A stretch of DNA of 64,000 bases. Origin: M3007 sp046160625. Its GTDB lineage: Bacteria; Bacteroidota; Bacteroidia; Chitinophagales; Saprospiraceae. A program made the translations under genes and the position numbers. Shown here piece by piece: positions 25,006 through 35,100 of the stretch. A model generated the notes under the pieces. It saw only the letters and a program-made list of their open reading frames with translations. It was not told where the DNA came from and did not search any database. The stretch lies in contig JBJXGZ010000107.1 in NCBI GenBank assembly GCA_046160625.1, positions 1-64,000 of the forward strand, in the 5' to 3' direction. Each line of letters starts with the position of its first letter. Position 1 is the first letter of the stretch.

Positions 25006-28000
25006 ATGCAACGCGACAACTACTCCCTCCTCATCGAGAAGCTCGACGGTTTCATCCGCAAGTTTTACATCAACCAGCTCCTGCGCGGTGCCCTTTACAC
25101 GGTAGGTGTGGTGCTTGGCCTGTTCATATTGCTCAACGTGGCAGAGTACTATTTCTACTTCAGCACGGGTGTTCGCACGGGGCTGTTGTGGGGGTTTTTG
25201 TCCTTGAGCGCAGTGACCGTCTGGCAATGGGTGGCCCTGCCGCTCATGCACTATTTCCATCTGGGGAAAGTCATCAGCCACGAAAAAGCGGCCAGCATTA
25301 TCGGCGAGCATTTCACAAACGTGAAGGATAAGTTGTTGAATATCTTGCAGTTGAAACAGCAGAGCAACAATGCCATATACGCCGAACTCATCAACGCAAG
25401 CATCAACCAAAAAAGCGAGGAAATCAGGATTGTGCCATTTCAGGCAGCCATTGACCTGGGCAAAAACCGCAAATACCTGCGCTACGCCCTGCCACCTGTA
25501 ATGTTGCTCTTGTTCCTGCTTCTGGGTGCGCCCAATATCCTCCGCGAAGGCACAATGCGCCTTTGGAACAGCGGCACCAAGTTTGAGAAACCCGCCCCGT
25601 TCAAGTTTTTGATCAATCCGGACTCGCTTCGCGCAGTGCAGTTTTCCGACTTTGTGCTGAACGTGAAGGTGGACGGTGCTGTGCTGCCCAACGAGGTGTT
25701 TATCTCGCTTGGAAACGTGCAGTACCGCCTCGAAAAGAACGCCGCCAACCTGTTCTCCTACAAATTCACAAACGTCCAGAAAGATACCGAATTCAAATTG
25801 TTCTCCGCTGGTGTGGAAAGTCGCGATTATACCCTGAACGTATTGCGCAAACCAAACATCCTGTCGTTCAATACCAAACTTAATTTCCCCGCCTACATCG
25901 GACGCGCCAACGAGGAACTTTCCAATGTGGGAGACCTCGTAGTGCCGCAGGGCACGGATATTGGCTGGGTGTTCAACGCTCAAAATACAGACAACCTGCA
26001 GCTTCGCTTTGGCTCGAACGCCGGGGAAGAGGCCAAACGTTTCGACGACGAACTTTTCCAATTCCGCCGCCGTGCGCTCAAAGACGAGACATACAAACTT
26101 TATTTAAGCAACTCGATCCTGCAAGGCGCCGACTCGGTGGCCTACACCATCACGGTCATCCCTGACCTGCACCCGCAGATTTCGGTAGAAGAATTCAAAG
26201 ACAGCTCGAATCTGCGTCTCGCCTTTTTTGCCGGCGATGCTTCGGACGATTACGGTATTCAAACCCTGACATTCAATTACCAAATCAAAAAAGCAAAGGG
26301 CGGGCAACTGCCGTTGAATAGCAGTAAAATCGGAAATCCTACTGGCAAGCAATCTCTATACGACTACTCCTGGGACATCAGTAACCTCAACCTGGAACCG
26401 GGCGATGAGGTGCAATACTATTTCGAAGTATTCGACAATGACGGTGTCAACGGATCGAAAAGCGCGCGCACTGGTCTAATGACCTACAAAATGCCCACGC
26501 TCGACGAGTTCCGTCAGCAGCAAGCGGACAACTCCGAGGAAATCAAAAAAGACCTGGAAAAGGCCTTGAAAGAGAGTCTGAAAATTCAGGAAGACCTGAA
26601 AAAACTTCGCGATAAAGTGCTGCAAAAGAAGGAATTGGACTGGCAGACCCGCAAGGAAATGGAAAAACTAATGGACCGCCAAAAGCAACTCCAACTGGAA
26701 TTGGAGCAGGCCAAGCAGACTTTTGACGAGAACAAACAACAACAAAAAGAATTCAACCAAGAAAACCCTCAATTGCAGGAAAAGCAGGAGAAGTTGGAAA
26801 AAATGTTCGAGGAAACCATGAACGAGGACATGAAAAAACTCCTTGAAGACATCCAGAGACTCCTAGAAGAACAGAACAAGGATGAGATGCTGGAGAAAAT
26901 GGAAGACATGCAAATGAGCAACGAGGAACTCAATAAAGAACTGGAACGCCTTGAAGAGCTCTACAAGCAACTTGAAGTGGAACAAATGCTCGACCAACAA
27001 ATAGAGCAATTGGAAGAATTGGCCAAAGAACAAGAGGAACTCGCCAAGGAAACAGAGGAAGAGAAAAAAGGAACGGAAGAACTTGAAAAAGAGCAGCAAA
27101 ACCTCAACGAGAAGTTGGAGGAGTTGGACAAGAAGATGGACGAACTTTTGAAAAAGAACGAGGAGTTGAAACGTCCTGAAAAGATTGAGGACAACCAACA
27201 AGAGATGAATGACGCGAAGCAGGAACAGAAAGAGGCGAAGGAAAATATCAACAAAAAAGACAACAAAAAAGCGGGCAAAAAGCAAAAGTCGGCGGCCAAC
27301 AAAATGAAGGAGATGGCCAATAAGATGAAGCAGGGAAAGGAAAGCGGTGAGCAAGAACAAATGGAGGAAGACCTCAAAACAATCCGCCAATTGTTGGAGA
27401 ATCTCGTTGGCTTGTCGTTCGCACAGGAACAAAACAAAAAAGACGTGGAAACCACCACGCCCAACACGCCGCGCTATGTCGAACTGTCCCAGCAGCAGTA
27501 CAAAATCAAAGACGATTTCAAACTGGTGGAAGACAGCCTCCAAGCCCTCGCCACACGCCAGTTCCAGCTTGAAGGCATCATCACGGAGAAGGTTACAGAA
27601 GTGAAAGCCAACCTCAAAAACAGCCTCGAAGAACTCGAAGAACGCCGTACCAACACCGCCAACGAATACCAGCACCGCACTATGAAGGGGCTGAACGACC
27701 TTGCGCTTTTGCTTGCCGAATCCATGCAGCAAATGCAGGAACAAATGGCCGCTGATATGCCCGGAAGTCAAAGTTGCGACAAACCCGGCAAAGGCAAGGG
27801 AAAAGGCAAAGGAAAGGGGAAAGGGGACGGAGAACCCAAAGACAAGATGAGCAAAGGCCAGGAGGACATCAATAAAATCATGAAGGACCTCAAAGAGCGG
27901 CTCGAAAAACAAGGCAAAGAAAAGGGTGGTAAAGAGAAACCTGGCGGCGGTGGAGGTGGCACAAATCCCGGCAACAGCAAAGAATTCGCGCAACTCGCCG

Positions 28001-28389
28001 CCAAACAAGCGGCCATCCGCGATGCACTCCGCAAACTACAAAAAGAAAAACAGGAGCAAGGCAAAGGCGACAAAGCCCTCGACGATATCATGGACGAGAT
28101 GAACAAGATCGAGATTGATCTCGTCAACAAAAAACTGACCAACGACATGCTCCAGCGCCAGGAACAAATCCTGACTCGTCTGCTCGAACACGAAAAAGCC
28201 GAGCGCGAGCGCGAGCAGGACGAACAGCGCGAAGCGGAAGCGGCCCGTCAGCAACAGCCAAAAATGCCACCCGCACTGGAAGAATACCTGAAAAAACGCC
28301 GCGCCGAAGTGGAGCAGTTCCGCACGGTCAGCCCGGCTTTGAAGCCTTATTACAAGCAGCTGGTTGAGGAGTATTTGAAGGGGAAGTAG
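25006..28389 (+). CDS. DUF4175 family membrane protein with long coiled coil
   Basis: The 1127-aa product has membrane segments at about residues 22-45, 50-72 and 155-175. A large region of extracytoplasmic beta domains (~180-500) follows. A very long Glu/Lys/Gln coiled coil spans ~505-790, and a Lys/Gly-rich stretch (GKGKGKGKGKGDG) lies near residue 930. The N-terminus matches the DUF4175 family found in Bacteroidota and alphaproteobacteria, whose role is not established. The low-complexity DNA produces long open frames on the other strand (26863-28008), which are shadows. It is followed by hairpins and a nested palindrome. Confidence 0.88.
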   Translation: MQRDNYSLLIEKLDGFIRKFYINQLLRGALYTVGVVLGLFILLNVAEYYFYFSTGVRTGLLWGFLSLSAVTVWQWVALPLMHYFHLGKVISHEKAASIIGEHFTNVKDKLLNILQLKQQSNNAIYAELINASINQKSEEIRIVPFQAAIDLGKNRKYLRYALPPVMLLLFLLLGAPNILREGTMRLWNSGTKFEKPAPFKFLINPDSLRAVQFSDFVLNVKVDGAVLPNEVFISLGNVQYRLEKNAANLFSYKFTNVQKDTEFKLFSAGVESRDYTLNVLRKPNILSFNTKLNFPAYIGRANEELSNVGDLVVPQGTDIGWVFNAQNTDNLQLRFGSNAGEEAKRFDDELFQFRRRALKDETYKLYLSNSILQGADSVAYTITVIPDLHPQISVEEFKDSSNLRLAFFAGDASDDYGIQTLTFNYQIKKAKGGQLPLNSSKIGNPTGKQSLYDYSWDISNLNLEPGDEVQYYFEVFDNDGVNGSKSARTGLMTYKMPTLDEFRQQQADNSEEIKKDLEKALKESLKIQEDLKKLRDKVLQKKELDWQTRKEMEKLMDRQKQLQLELEQAKQTFDENKQQQKEFNQENPQLQEKQEKLEKMFEETMNEDMKKLLEDIQRLLEEQNKDEMLEKMEDMQMSNEELNKELERLEELYKQLEVEQMLDQQIEQLEELAKEQEELAKETEEEKKGTEELEKEQQNLNEKLEELDKKMDELLKKNEELKRPEKIEDNQQEMNDAKQEQKEAKENINKKDNKKAGKKQKSAANKMKEMANKMKQGKESGEQEQMEEDLKTIRQLLENLVGLSFAQEQNKKDVETTTPNTPRYVELSQQQYKIKDDFKLVEDSLQALATRQFQLEGIITEKVTEVKANLKNSLEELEERRTNTANEYQHRTMKGLNDLALLLAESMQQMQEQMAADMPGSQSCDKPGKGKGKGKGKGKGDGEPKDKMSKGQEDINKIMKDLKERLEKQGKEKGGKEKPGGGGGGTNPGNSKEFAQLAAKQAAIRDALRKLQKEKQEQGKGDKALDDIMDEMNKIEIDLVNKKLTNDMLQRQEQILTRLLEHEKAEREREQDEQREAEAARQQQPKMPPALEEYLKKRRAEVEQFRTVSPALKPYYKQLVEEYLKGK

Positions 28390-28408
28390 TTGCCAACTTT
28401 AGTTGGCA
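28390..28408 (+). terminator. Short hairpin after the DUF4175 gene
   Basis: TGCCAAC and GTTGGCA pair around TTTA immediately after the stop codon. A similar CCAATTTTAGTTGG hairpin follows the small gene pair at 29237-29251. No U-run follows, so termination would be weak. Confidence 0.5.
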
Positions 28409-28418
28409 GACAGTAATA

Positions 28419-28676
28419 AACATGAGTCATCCCGGATTTTCTGGGGTGGCTCATGTCATTTTAGGGTATCTAGGTGCGTAGTCCCGATTCCATCGGGATC
28501 GGTAGAAATCGGCCATTGCGAATTGATTTGGAGGTGCGTAGCACCGGAACTTGTGTGCACGATCGAGATAGTTTCGGTGCTACGCACCTCCTAAACGATT
28601 GAAAACGAAATTTCTACCGATCCCGATGGAATCGGGACTACGCACCCATTTCGAAAAGTTCGGGATGAATCATGTT
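28419..28676. repeat. Nested palindromic repeat with TACGCACC motifs
   Basis: Three layers of inverted repeats are nested. The outer layer is ACATGAGTCATCCC (28420-28433) against GGGATGAATCATGT (28662-28675). The middle layer is GGTGCGTAGTCCCGATTCC (from ~28471) and its exact inverse near 28629-28647. The inner layer is GGAGGTGCGTAGCACCGG against CGGTGCTACGCACCTCC. It fills the 373-bp gap after the DUF4175 gene, and no gene is seen inside it. Confidence 0.85.
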
Positions 28677-28690
28677 TGTTTGTTACTTTT

Positions 28691-28719
28691 TTGACATACC
28701 TGTGTACAAAAAGTATAAC
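28691..28719 (+). promoter_or_regulatory. Sigma-70-like promoter of the small gene pair
   Basis: TTGACA (28691-28696) and TATAAC (28714-28719) are separated by 17 bp, an Escherichia-like layout rather than the local TAnnTTTG form. It lies 43 bp before the start at 28763. This may reflect acquired DNA. Confidence 0.55.
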
Positions 28720-28762
28720 TTTATATGATTACCTTTGAGTCAAGCATTCTCCACAAAATCTC

Positions 28763-28972
28763 ATGACACGAGAACAGATTCTTCTCGAAATATCTCTCCT
28801 TGAATTTGAAGAGGAAAAAATAAAACAACAAATGCGTTGGCACGCCACTTTCCCTGAATTTGTGCCGGGAGGAAAAAGAGCAGCCAATGATTTTATAAAC
28901 GAAGGCTTAGACAAACTTCTGGACATCAAAGAATTGCAAAATTTTTGGTACAAAAAATTACAGGAATTATGA
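28763..28972 (+). CDS. Small protein of unknown function, upstream partner
   Basis: The 69-aa product is charged and helical (LEFEEEKIKQQM, then FINEGLDKLLDIKELQNFWYKK). It starts at an ATG 44 bp after a good promoter, and its stop overlaps the start of the next gene (ATGA at 28969-28972). I do not recognise the family. The size, overlap and accessory surroundings fit a toxin-antitoxin-like pair, but no toxin motif is visible. Confidence 0.7.
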   Translation: MTREQILLEISLLEFEEEKIKQQMRWHATFPEFVPGGKRAANDFINEGLDKLLDIKELQNFWYKKLQEL

Positions 28973-29223
28973 CAGCTACAATCGAAGAGAAATCTGTCTC
29001 CCTAAATTATGAATCGCTCGAAAAAGAGTGGTTTTCGCTTGTTTCCAAACAAGAGAAAGCAGCGTTCTGGGAAAAAATGAGCACACTTTTATCCGAACTG
29101 GACCAAACCAAAATCAACCTGTTTTTCGAGCAACTCTACCAAAGTGCCAAAGACGTTTCTGATCGTTTGGAACTGGCTAAAAAACGCGCTGAGTTGGCAG
29201 GCTTTAAAAACCAAGCTGCTTGA
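28969..29223 (+). CDS. Small protein of unknown function, downstream partner
   Basis: The start at 28969 is chosen because it gives a 4-bp overlap with the previous gene; the frame is open to 28945. The 84-aa product is helical (YESLEKEWFSLVSKQEKAAFW, with LLSELDQTKINLFFEQLY). It has no membrane segment and no recognisable motif. A good terminator follows, closing a two-gene unit. Confidence 0.7.
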   Translation: MTATIEEKSVSLNYESLEKEWFSLVSKQEKAAFWEKMSTLLSELDQTKINLFFEQLYQSAKDVSDRLELAKKRAELAGFKNQAA

Positions 29224-29258
29224 TTGGAAAGTAGCCACCAATTTTAGTTGGCAGATAG

Positions 29259-29297
29259 AAAATCGGGCATTTCGCGTGGAGCGGGATGCCCGATTTT
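29259..29297. terminator. Terminator after the small gene pair
   Basis: AAAATCGGGCAT (29259-29270) and ATGCCCGATTTT (29286-29297) are perfect inverse copies with a 15-nt loop. The stem ends in TTTT on both strands. Confidence 0.75.
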
Positions 29298-29390
29298 GAT
29301 TGCCTCTGGGTAGCCCCGCACACCCGCCAGTTGAGACGTTCAAACAAACCACCGTATTTGTTGTTTTTACGCAAAATAGCAAGAATTGCC

Positions 29391-30089
29391 ATGCAGCATT
29401 ACTTAATAATCGGGGCTTCCAGTGGTATTGGAAAAGAATTGGCAAGGCAACTTGCCGAATCTGGAAAGCAAGTGATAGCAACATACAATAAAAATCAACC
29501 AACTGCCGAATTTCCTAATATACGTTTTCATCAATTGGATGTATTAGAAGAGTCCATTTCTTTAGATTTTTTACCTGATGAATTGGCGGGATTCGTTTAT
29601 TGCCCCGGCAGTATTAACCTCAAATCTTTTGAAAGAATCAAACCTGCAGATTTTGAATTAGATTATAAGCTGCAGGTAGCTGGAGCCATCAAACTTCTTC
29701 AGATGGTTTTACCACGATTAAAGAAGTCTGCAAACGCTTCAATCGTTTTGTTTTCTACAGTTGCTGTACAAACCGGTTTGCCATTTCATACCCAGGTGTC
29801 GGCTTCTAAAGGCGCACTTGAAGGGCTAACCAGAGCATTGGCAGCTGAATACGCTCCTAAAATAAGGGTAAACTGTATTGCACCGTCTTTAACCGATACT
29901 CCTTTAGCCGCTTCCTTATTAAATAATGAACAGAAGCGGGAGGCCAATGCATTGCGGCATCCTCTAAAAAGAATAGGCACTCCTGAAGACATTGCAAACA
30001 TGGCAGCCTTTTTACTGTCCGAAAAATCTGCATGGATAACAGGGCAAATTTTACATGTAGACGGAGGTATGGCTAATTTGAAGAGTTAA
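29391..30089 (+). CDS. Short-chain dehydrogenase-like protein lacking the catalytic tyrosine
   Basis: The start at 29391 (MQHYLIIGASSGIG) is chosen because the Rossmann strand begins there. The product is 232 aa, normal for the family. The cofactor motif GASSGIGKEL is intact, and CPGS stands at the NAG-like position. The active site reads VSASK (V136...K140), where YxASK is expected, and the Ser/Thr partner is S122/T123; the catalytic Tyr is thus Val. The C-terminus has DGGMANLKS, as in classical SDRs. Reduction or oxidation by the usual mechanism is doubtful. The DNA is visibly more AT-rich than that of most neighbours. The following DUF2805 gene starts 12 bp later. Confidence 0.88.
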   Translation: MQHYLIIGASSGIGKELARQLAESGKQVIATYNKNQPTAEFPNIRFHQLDVLEESISLDFLPDELAGFVYCPGSINLKSFERIKPADFELDYKLQVAGAIKLLQMVLPRLKKSANASIVLFSTVAVQTGLPFHTQVSASKGALEGLTRALAAEYAPKIRVNCIAPSLTDTPLAASLLNNEQKREANALRHPLKRIGTPEDIANMAAFLLSEKSAWITGQILHVDGGMANLKS

Positions 30090-30101
30090 ACAATTGTATC
30101 A

Positions 30102-30371
30102 ATGGAACTAAAAGATATTGACAGGATAATTGAAATGGCATGGGAAGACAGAACGCCGTTTGAAGCTATCAAAATACAGTTTGGTTTTTCAGAGGCTGAT
30201 GTAATTGCACTTATGCGAAAAGAATTGAAACGTAGCAGTTTTAATTTGTGGCGAAAGAGGGTAAATAGTGGCATAAGTCAAAAGCATGCTCAGAAGAGAA
30301 ATCCTGACATAACCCGTTTCAAATCCAGTCTGCAAAAAGTTATTTCCAGGAATAAAATAAGTAAGCGTTAG
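30102..30371 (+). CDS. DUF2805 / TIGR03643 family protein
   Basis: The 89-aa product has the family pattern DIDRIIEMAWEDRTPFEAI, then FGFSEADVIALMRKELKRSSFNLWRKRV, a small helix-turn-helix-like fold. The family's function is not known. It lies 12 bp after the SDR gene and shares its AT-rich composition, so the two probably form one operon. In other bacteria such genes occur near photolyase or cryptochrome genes (family knowledge), and none is present here. Confidence 0.88.
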   Translation: MELKDIDRIIEMAWEDRTPFEAIKIQFGFSEADVIALMRKELKRSSFNLWRKRVNSGISQKHAQKRNPDITRFKSSLQKVISRNKISKR

Positions 30372-30396
30372 CATGGTTTTTCAATAGGCAGAACAC

Positions 30397-31791
30397 TCAG
30401 CCCAACATTTCCAAAAACCACTCCTTCTCTGTCAAAATCTCCTCTCCCACAATAGCGGCCCGCAAGGCTTCCACCACCTCCTTTTTCTTGAAATCGAGGG
30501 CCATCAACTGCTGCGTATAGGCTACGATCAGGCCGTAATTGGTGCGGTGATAGCCGATGCTCGTGTGCCGTTTGATGTAGTTTTTCATGCCTTTCAGGTG
30601 GCTTTCCAAAAGGTCAAATTCTTCGGATTCGTAGAAGATCTTTAATTGCAAAGTCTTGACTGTCAGATTGTTAATCAAGTCCTTGTAATCGGAGCGTTGC
30701 AGGTTCAGGAGTGCAGTTTTGAAATCGCGGCGAGCGTAAGCCACGCGCGCTAGACCGAGGCTGGCTGTGACCTCTCGCCATTGGCGTTCGAGCAGGTTTT
30801 TATGGTCCAGAATAAATTTTTGTACCCAATCCAACTCGCCTATTCTGAGTGCGATGGCGATGATGTTGTTGAAGGCAAAACGCGAGATCTGCCCGTTTTC
30901 CAACAATAGATTGCGGGATAAGGCGCCTTTGTACAAATCGAGCGTAGCCCGGAGCCAGCCTTCTGCCGATTGATTGATTTTTTTGATACCAAAATTGATC
31001 GCCAACAGGTAGAGTGTGCGCAACTCATCAGGTGGAAAAACTTCGGCATGGGCTGTGAGAATTGCCATGAACTTTTCAAAATGCCGTTCTGCCCCAGCCA
31101 GATCAATCTGGAATTTATAACAGTAATAGTACAACCCCGCAGCGGGCGTTTCCAAAAGATTTCCAGCTTCAACATGGGCTAAAATCTCGTTCAGCAGTCC
31201 GATATGGTATTCTGCCTTAAATACTGTTTGGTGGGAAACCGCCACACATGCCAAACGCAATTTCCGGGCAATAAAGGCCGTATCCATCAGATCAGAAGTG
31301 GCTTGAAGATTAAACACTTCTGTTCGCAGCGTAAGCGAATCGAATTGGTAACGCTCCCATTCCACCAGGTTCAGGTCGTGGAAATAATCGGCATGGCGCC
31401 AGGATTGCTGCTCCCGGTTTTGGCGGGCTTCCCGGAGCGTGATGTTGAAGTGTTTCCCAAGATTCCGCTTTCGGTACGCGGCAGCAAGCCGGATCTTTGC
31501 ACGTCCTTCGTCCTGGAATTTCTCTGAGTAAGCAAGGTATTTTTCCAACAGAGTCAGGAGGGCCGAATTGATCTGACGTGCCTTGACTCCGCCTTCAGTC
31601 TTGTTTAGCACGGCTGCTGCTTCCGCATCTTTGGGCAACCGCCCGGCACGACGGCATCCATCCAGATAGTCGAACAGCAGGATGGGCTGCTGCCGCGCAT
31701 TGAAAAAGGGAGAGCGGACAAATTTGCCAAACGCGCGCGCTTCTGCCGCCGTGAGCGAAGCAAATGCTTCCCAGAGAAGTGTTTTTTCCAT
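30397..31791 (-). CDS. Unknown helical protein, module A (paralogue of the 40735-42129 product)
   Basis: The start at 31791 (MEKTLLWEAFASLTAAEARAF) is chosen over an upstream frame. The product is 464 aa, soluble, helical and TPR-like. It shares clear blocks with the 40735-42129 product: KFVRSPFF / KFVRSPY near the N-terminus, LLENGQISRFAFNNI / LLENGILSRWTYNNI in the middle, and ILTEKEWFLEMLG / VLTEKDWLLGELE at the very end. I do not know the family. Both paralogues stand divergent to a large T9SS surface protein gene, which suggests a role in the expression or handling of that protein. Confidence 0.8.
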   Translation of the reverse strand: MEKTLLWEAFASLTAAEARAFGKFVRSPFFNARQQPILLFDYLDGCRRAGRLPKDAEAAAVLNKTEGGVKARQINSALLTLLEKYLAYSEKFQDEGRAKIRLAAAYRKRNLGKHFNITLREARQNREQQSWRHADYFHDLNLVEWERYQFDSLTLRTEVFNLQATSDLMDTAFIARKLRLACVAVSHQTVFKAEYHIGLLNEILAHVEAGNLLETPAAGLYYYCYKFQIDLAGAERHFEKFMAILTAHAEVFPPDELRTLYLLAINFGIKKINQSAEGWLRATLDLYKGALSRNLLLENGQISRFAFNNIIAIALRIGELDWVQKFILDHKNLLERQWREVTASLGLARVAYARRDFKTALLNLQRSDYKDLINNLTVKTLQLKIFYESEEFDLLESHLKGMKNYIKRHTSIGYHRTNYGLIVAYTQQLMALDFKKKEVVEALRAAIVGEEILTEKEWFLEMLG

Positions 31792-31994
31792 GTTATCATC
31801 GTTTTGGTTGCCACTAATTGCACTAATTATCAATAACAGAGCACCCAATTGGTGTAAATTGGTGTAATTAATGACAAACAAATTTTCAACAAAGAAAGCG
31901 CGATTAAATTTACTTTTTTATTTTAAGTATTTAACAATCAATTATTTAATTTTTATTTGTAAAAAATGAGGGGAACAAGTTTGAAAAAATGTCT

Positions 31995-32025
31995 TTGCAC
32001 AGCCAAGCAGCAAGCCTAATATTTG
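31995..32025 (+). promoter_or_regulatory. Promoter of the SprB-repeat gene (module A)
   Basis: TTG (31995-31997) and AATATTTG (32018-32025) are separated by exactly 20 nt. The surrounding words AAAAATGTC, AGCA and TTTGTAGCAT recur in the same order upstream of the 42401 gene. It lies ~110 nt before the ATG at 32137, so the leader is long. The rest of the 345-bp divergent region (31792-32136) is AT-rich, and I see no gene in it. Confidence 0.65.
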
Positions 32026-32136
32026 TAGCATCAAAGGACTGTCAAGAAAAATCGCCCCCTGTATTTCTCTCATTGGCACAACGCTTTCAACAATTCGATG
32101 TGCAACAAATTTGAAAAGCCACTAATTATAATACCT

Positions 32137-35100
32137 ATGCGCTACACTTTTTTACTCCTGCTTTTATGCCTGTTGGTGGGCGCTCATACTGCCCAAGCAC
32201 AATGCAGCACCGAGGCTGTGGTTACGAATGTTACCTGTTTCGGACTGAGCAACGGCAGTATCAACCTAAACAACAACGTTGGCACCGCGCCATTCACTTA
32301 TGTTTGGTCGAACAACCAAACAGACGAGGACATCTCGGGTTTGGTCGCAGGTACATACACCTGTACCGTCACGGATGCTTTGAGTTGTGTGACAGTCGTT
32401 GAGGCTTTGGTAACAGAATCTCCCGCGCTCTCCGTTTCCGCACTAGGCGGCACATTAACTTGCATTACTCCAAGCCTTGTAATTCAAACTACGGTGACCG
32501 GAGGCACTCCTCCCTACGCATACGCCTGGAGCAATAGTGTAACCACGGGGAATCCTGTGGTAAATATTCCTGGTACTTATACTGTGACAATAACAGACGC
32601 TCTAGGCTGTACCGCTACTGCGCAAACCATTGTAAATCAAGATACGAACGGTCCAACCTGCTCTATTTTACCCCCGGACATTTTGACATGTTATTCTCCA
32701 ACAATTGCCTTGGATGCAAGCTGCGGAGGGGGGGGCAATTTTACGTATCAATGGACAACCACATCCGGCAATATCGTAAGCGGGGCAAATTCCGCTATTG
32801 CAACGGTAGATGAACCAGGAACCTACGCTTTAGTCGCAGTCAACTCCGTAAATGGCTGTACTTCACAAAGCACGGTGTTTGTAACTCAAGATCAAAACCA
32901 GCCCATTGCTAATGCAGGGCCCGACATGTTGCTAACTTGTACCAATCCATCTTTACAACTCAACGGGTCGGGCAGTTCCGTAGGGCCCCAATTCAGCTAT
33001 TTTTGGTCAGGCCCTGCAATCTTTAGCGGGCATACAACACTTACGCCAACGGTGGGTGATCAAGGACTTTATAGCTTAATCGTAACCAATATTTTCAACG
33101 GCTGTACTGCTACAGACGATATGTTAGTGACATTTCTTGGCACTTTCCCAGTAGCTGATGCCGGGCCAGATATGGGCATTCCTTGTGGAGGGGGCGCTGT
33201 CACGCTTACATCGGCTGGATCAAGCGGGTCAAACCTTATTTTTCTCTGGAGCGGACCGGGTATCAATGCCGCAAACCAGGATGAGCCCAACCCGGTAGTT
33301 GGTTTAGCAGGTACTTATTCCCTCACGGTAACGAACGCGCAAAACGGTTGCACTGCCAATGATGCGACTACGGTGTTCCCTGGCCCGGTTATACCTGCCC
33401 AGCAATTCACCGTTACCCCGGTCTTATGCTTCGGAGGAAATACCGGGGCCATTGATCTTAGTGTCAATTTTGGCACCCCGCCTTATGTCTTCAACTGGGG
33501 CAGTGGTGTCACAACAGAAGATCGCACAAACCTGACAGCCGGGACCTATACCGTGACAGTAGACGATGCTACGACTTGTAATTACTACGCTCAAGTGAAC
33601 GTGACCCAACCACCGCAACTCAATTTGGGGCTTCAAAAAACCAACAATACATGCAACGGCGCAGCAAACGGTACCATAAACTTGTCTGTAAACGGTGCTA
33701 CACAGCCCTATAATTTCCTTTGGAGCAACGGCCATACCGCGGAGGATTTAAACAATCTGGTTGCCGGAACTTACACCTGCACTGTAACCGACGCCAACGG
33801 ATGCACCAGAACAACGAGTGCCACCATCACGCAGCCTGCTGCAATCGTGCTATCATACACGGTTGTGAATGTCCAATGCAATGGAGCAGCGTCTGGTATC
33901 ATTGACCTGACGATTTCTGGTGGAGCACTTCCATATACCTATGATTGGAGCAACGATGGTCCGGAACCTATTGACAACGACCCTCAAGATTGGTTAAATA
34001 TTTTGGCGGGCACTTACACCGTTACCGTTACAGATGCCAATGGTTGCACCAAAACAATTAGTGCCACCCTGACGCAGCCTCCTCCGTTTGTACTCAACCC
34101 GGCAAGCATTCAACCCAATTGTCTAAGTGCTGATGGAGCCATTGACCTTAGTCCAAGCGGCGGCGTAGTCCCCTACAATTATGTATGGAGTACCGGTGCA
34201 AACACACAGGATTTGACCAATGTGCCAGCGGGTACCTATACCGTGACCGTCGTAGATGCCAATTTTTGTCCACGAATCTTTTCTCTCAGCCTTTCTGATC
34301 AAGGCTTGGATGTCAATGCTGCAATTACTCCAATCAACTGTTTCGGTAGCTCGGATGGGAGCATAAATCTGGATGTAACTGGCGGTGGATCTCCCTTCAC
34401 ATTTGTGTGGACAGGGCCAAACGGCTACACATCCAATACAGAAGACCCGACAGGTTTGAATTCGGGAGATTACATGGTTTCCATCACGTCTGCAACTGGC
34501 TGCGTGGCGATAGGCGGGCCCTATCTGATAAGCCAACCTCAGCAATTATCTGGTCAAATAGGTGGCACAATGCGCTGTTTTGGGGCAAACGATGGGCAGG
34601 CAATTTTTGTCGCGTTTGGAGGGACTTCACCCTATACCTACCTGTGGTCGAATGGCGAAACCTTGCAGCACCTGTCGGGACTTTCAGAAGGCATATATAT
34701 TGTTACAGTCACCGATGCCCTTGGGTGTTCGATTATATCACAGGACATTATGTTATTGGAACCCGCTGCAATAGAAATTTCATTTACAACCCTTTACAGC
34801 AATTGCGAAAGCACCGTGGTGGCGCCCATTGTTGTTGGTGGCTCTGGTGGATATCAATTTGCCTGGAACAATGGCGTGCTGGATTCGCTGACGCAATTTT
34901 TCACTGCTGGCGACTATACACTTTCCATCACAGATGATAATAGTTGTGTGGTCTCTGCAAACTATACTGCCCAGATACCAAGTGGATATTGCAGTCTGCT
35001 CCAGGGCCGGATTTATCAGGACACATTGGAAAACTGCCAATTTGATACCGAGCCATCCCTCAGCGGCTGGATTCTGCGTGCAGAAGGAACAGGAGGCACT

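Noticed and set aside
24970..26061. Minus-strand frame of 363 codons opposite the start of the DUF4175 gene
   Set aside because: The plus-strand frame has membrane helices, coiled coil and family match; the opposite frame has no recognisable domain.
26863..28008. Long minus-strand frame (381 codons) opposite the DUF4175 gene
   Set aside because: It is the mirror of Lys/Glu/Gln coiled-coil codons; the translation is a Phe/Leu-rich low-complexity string without start signals.
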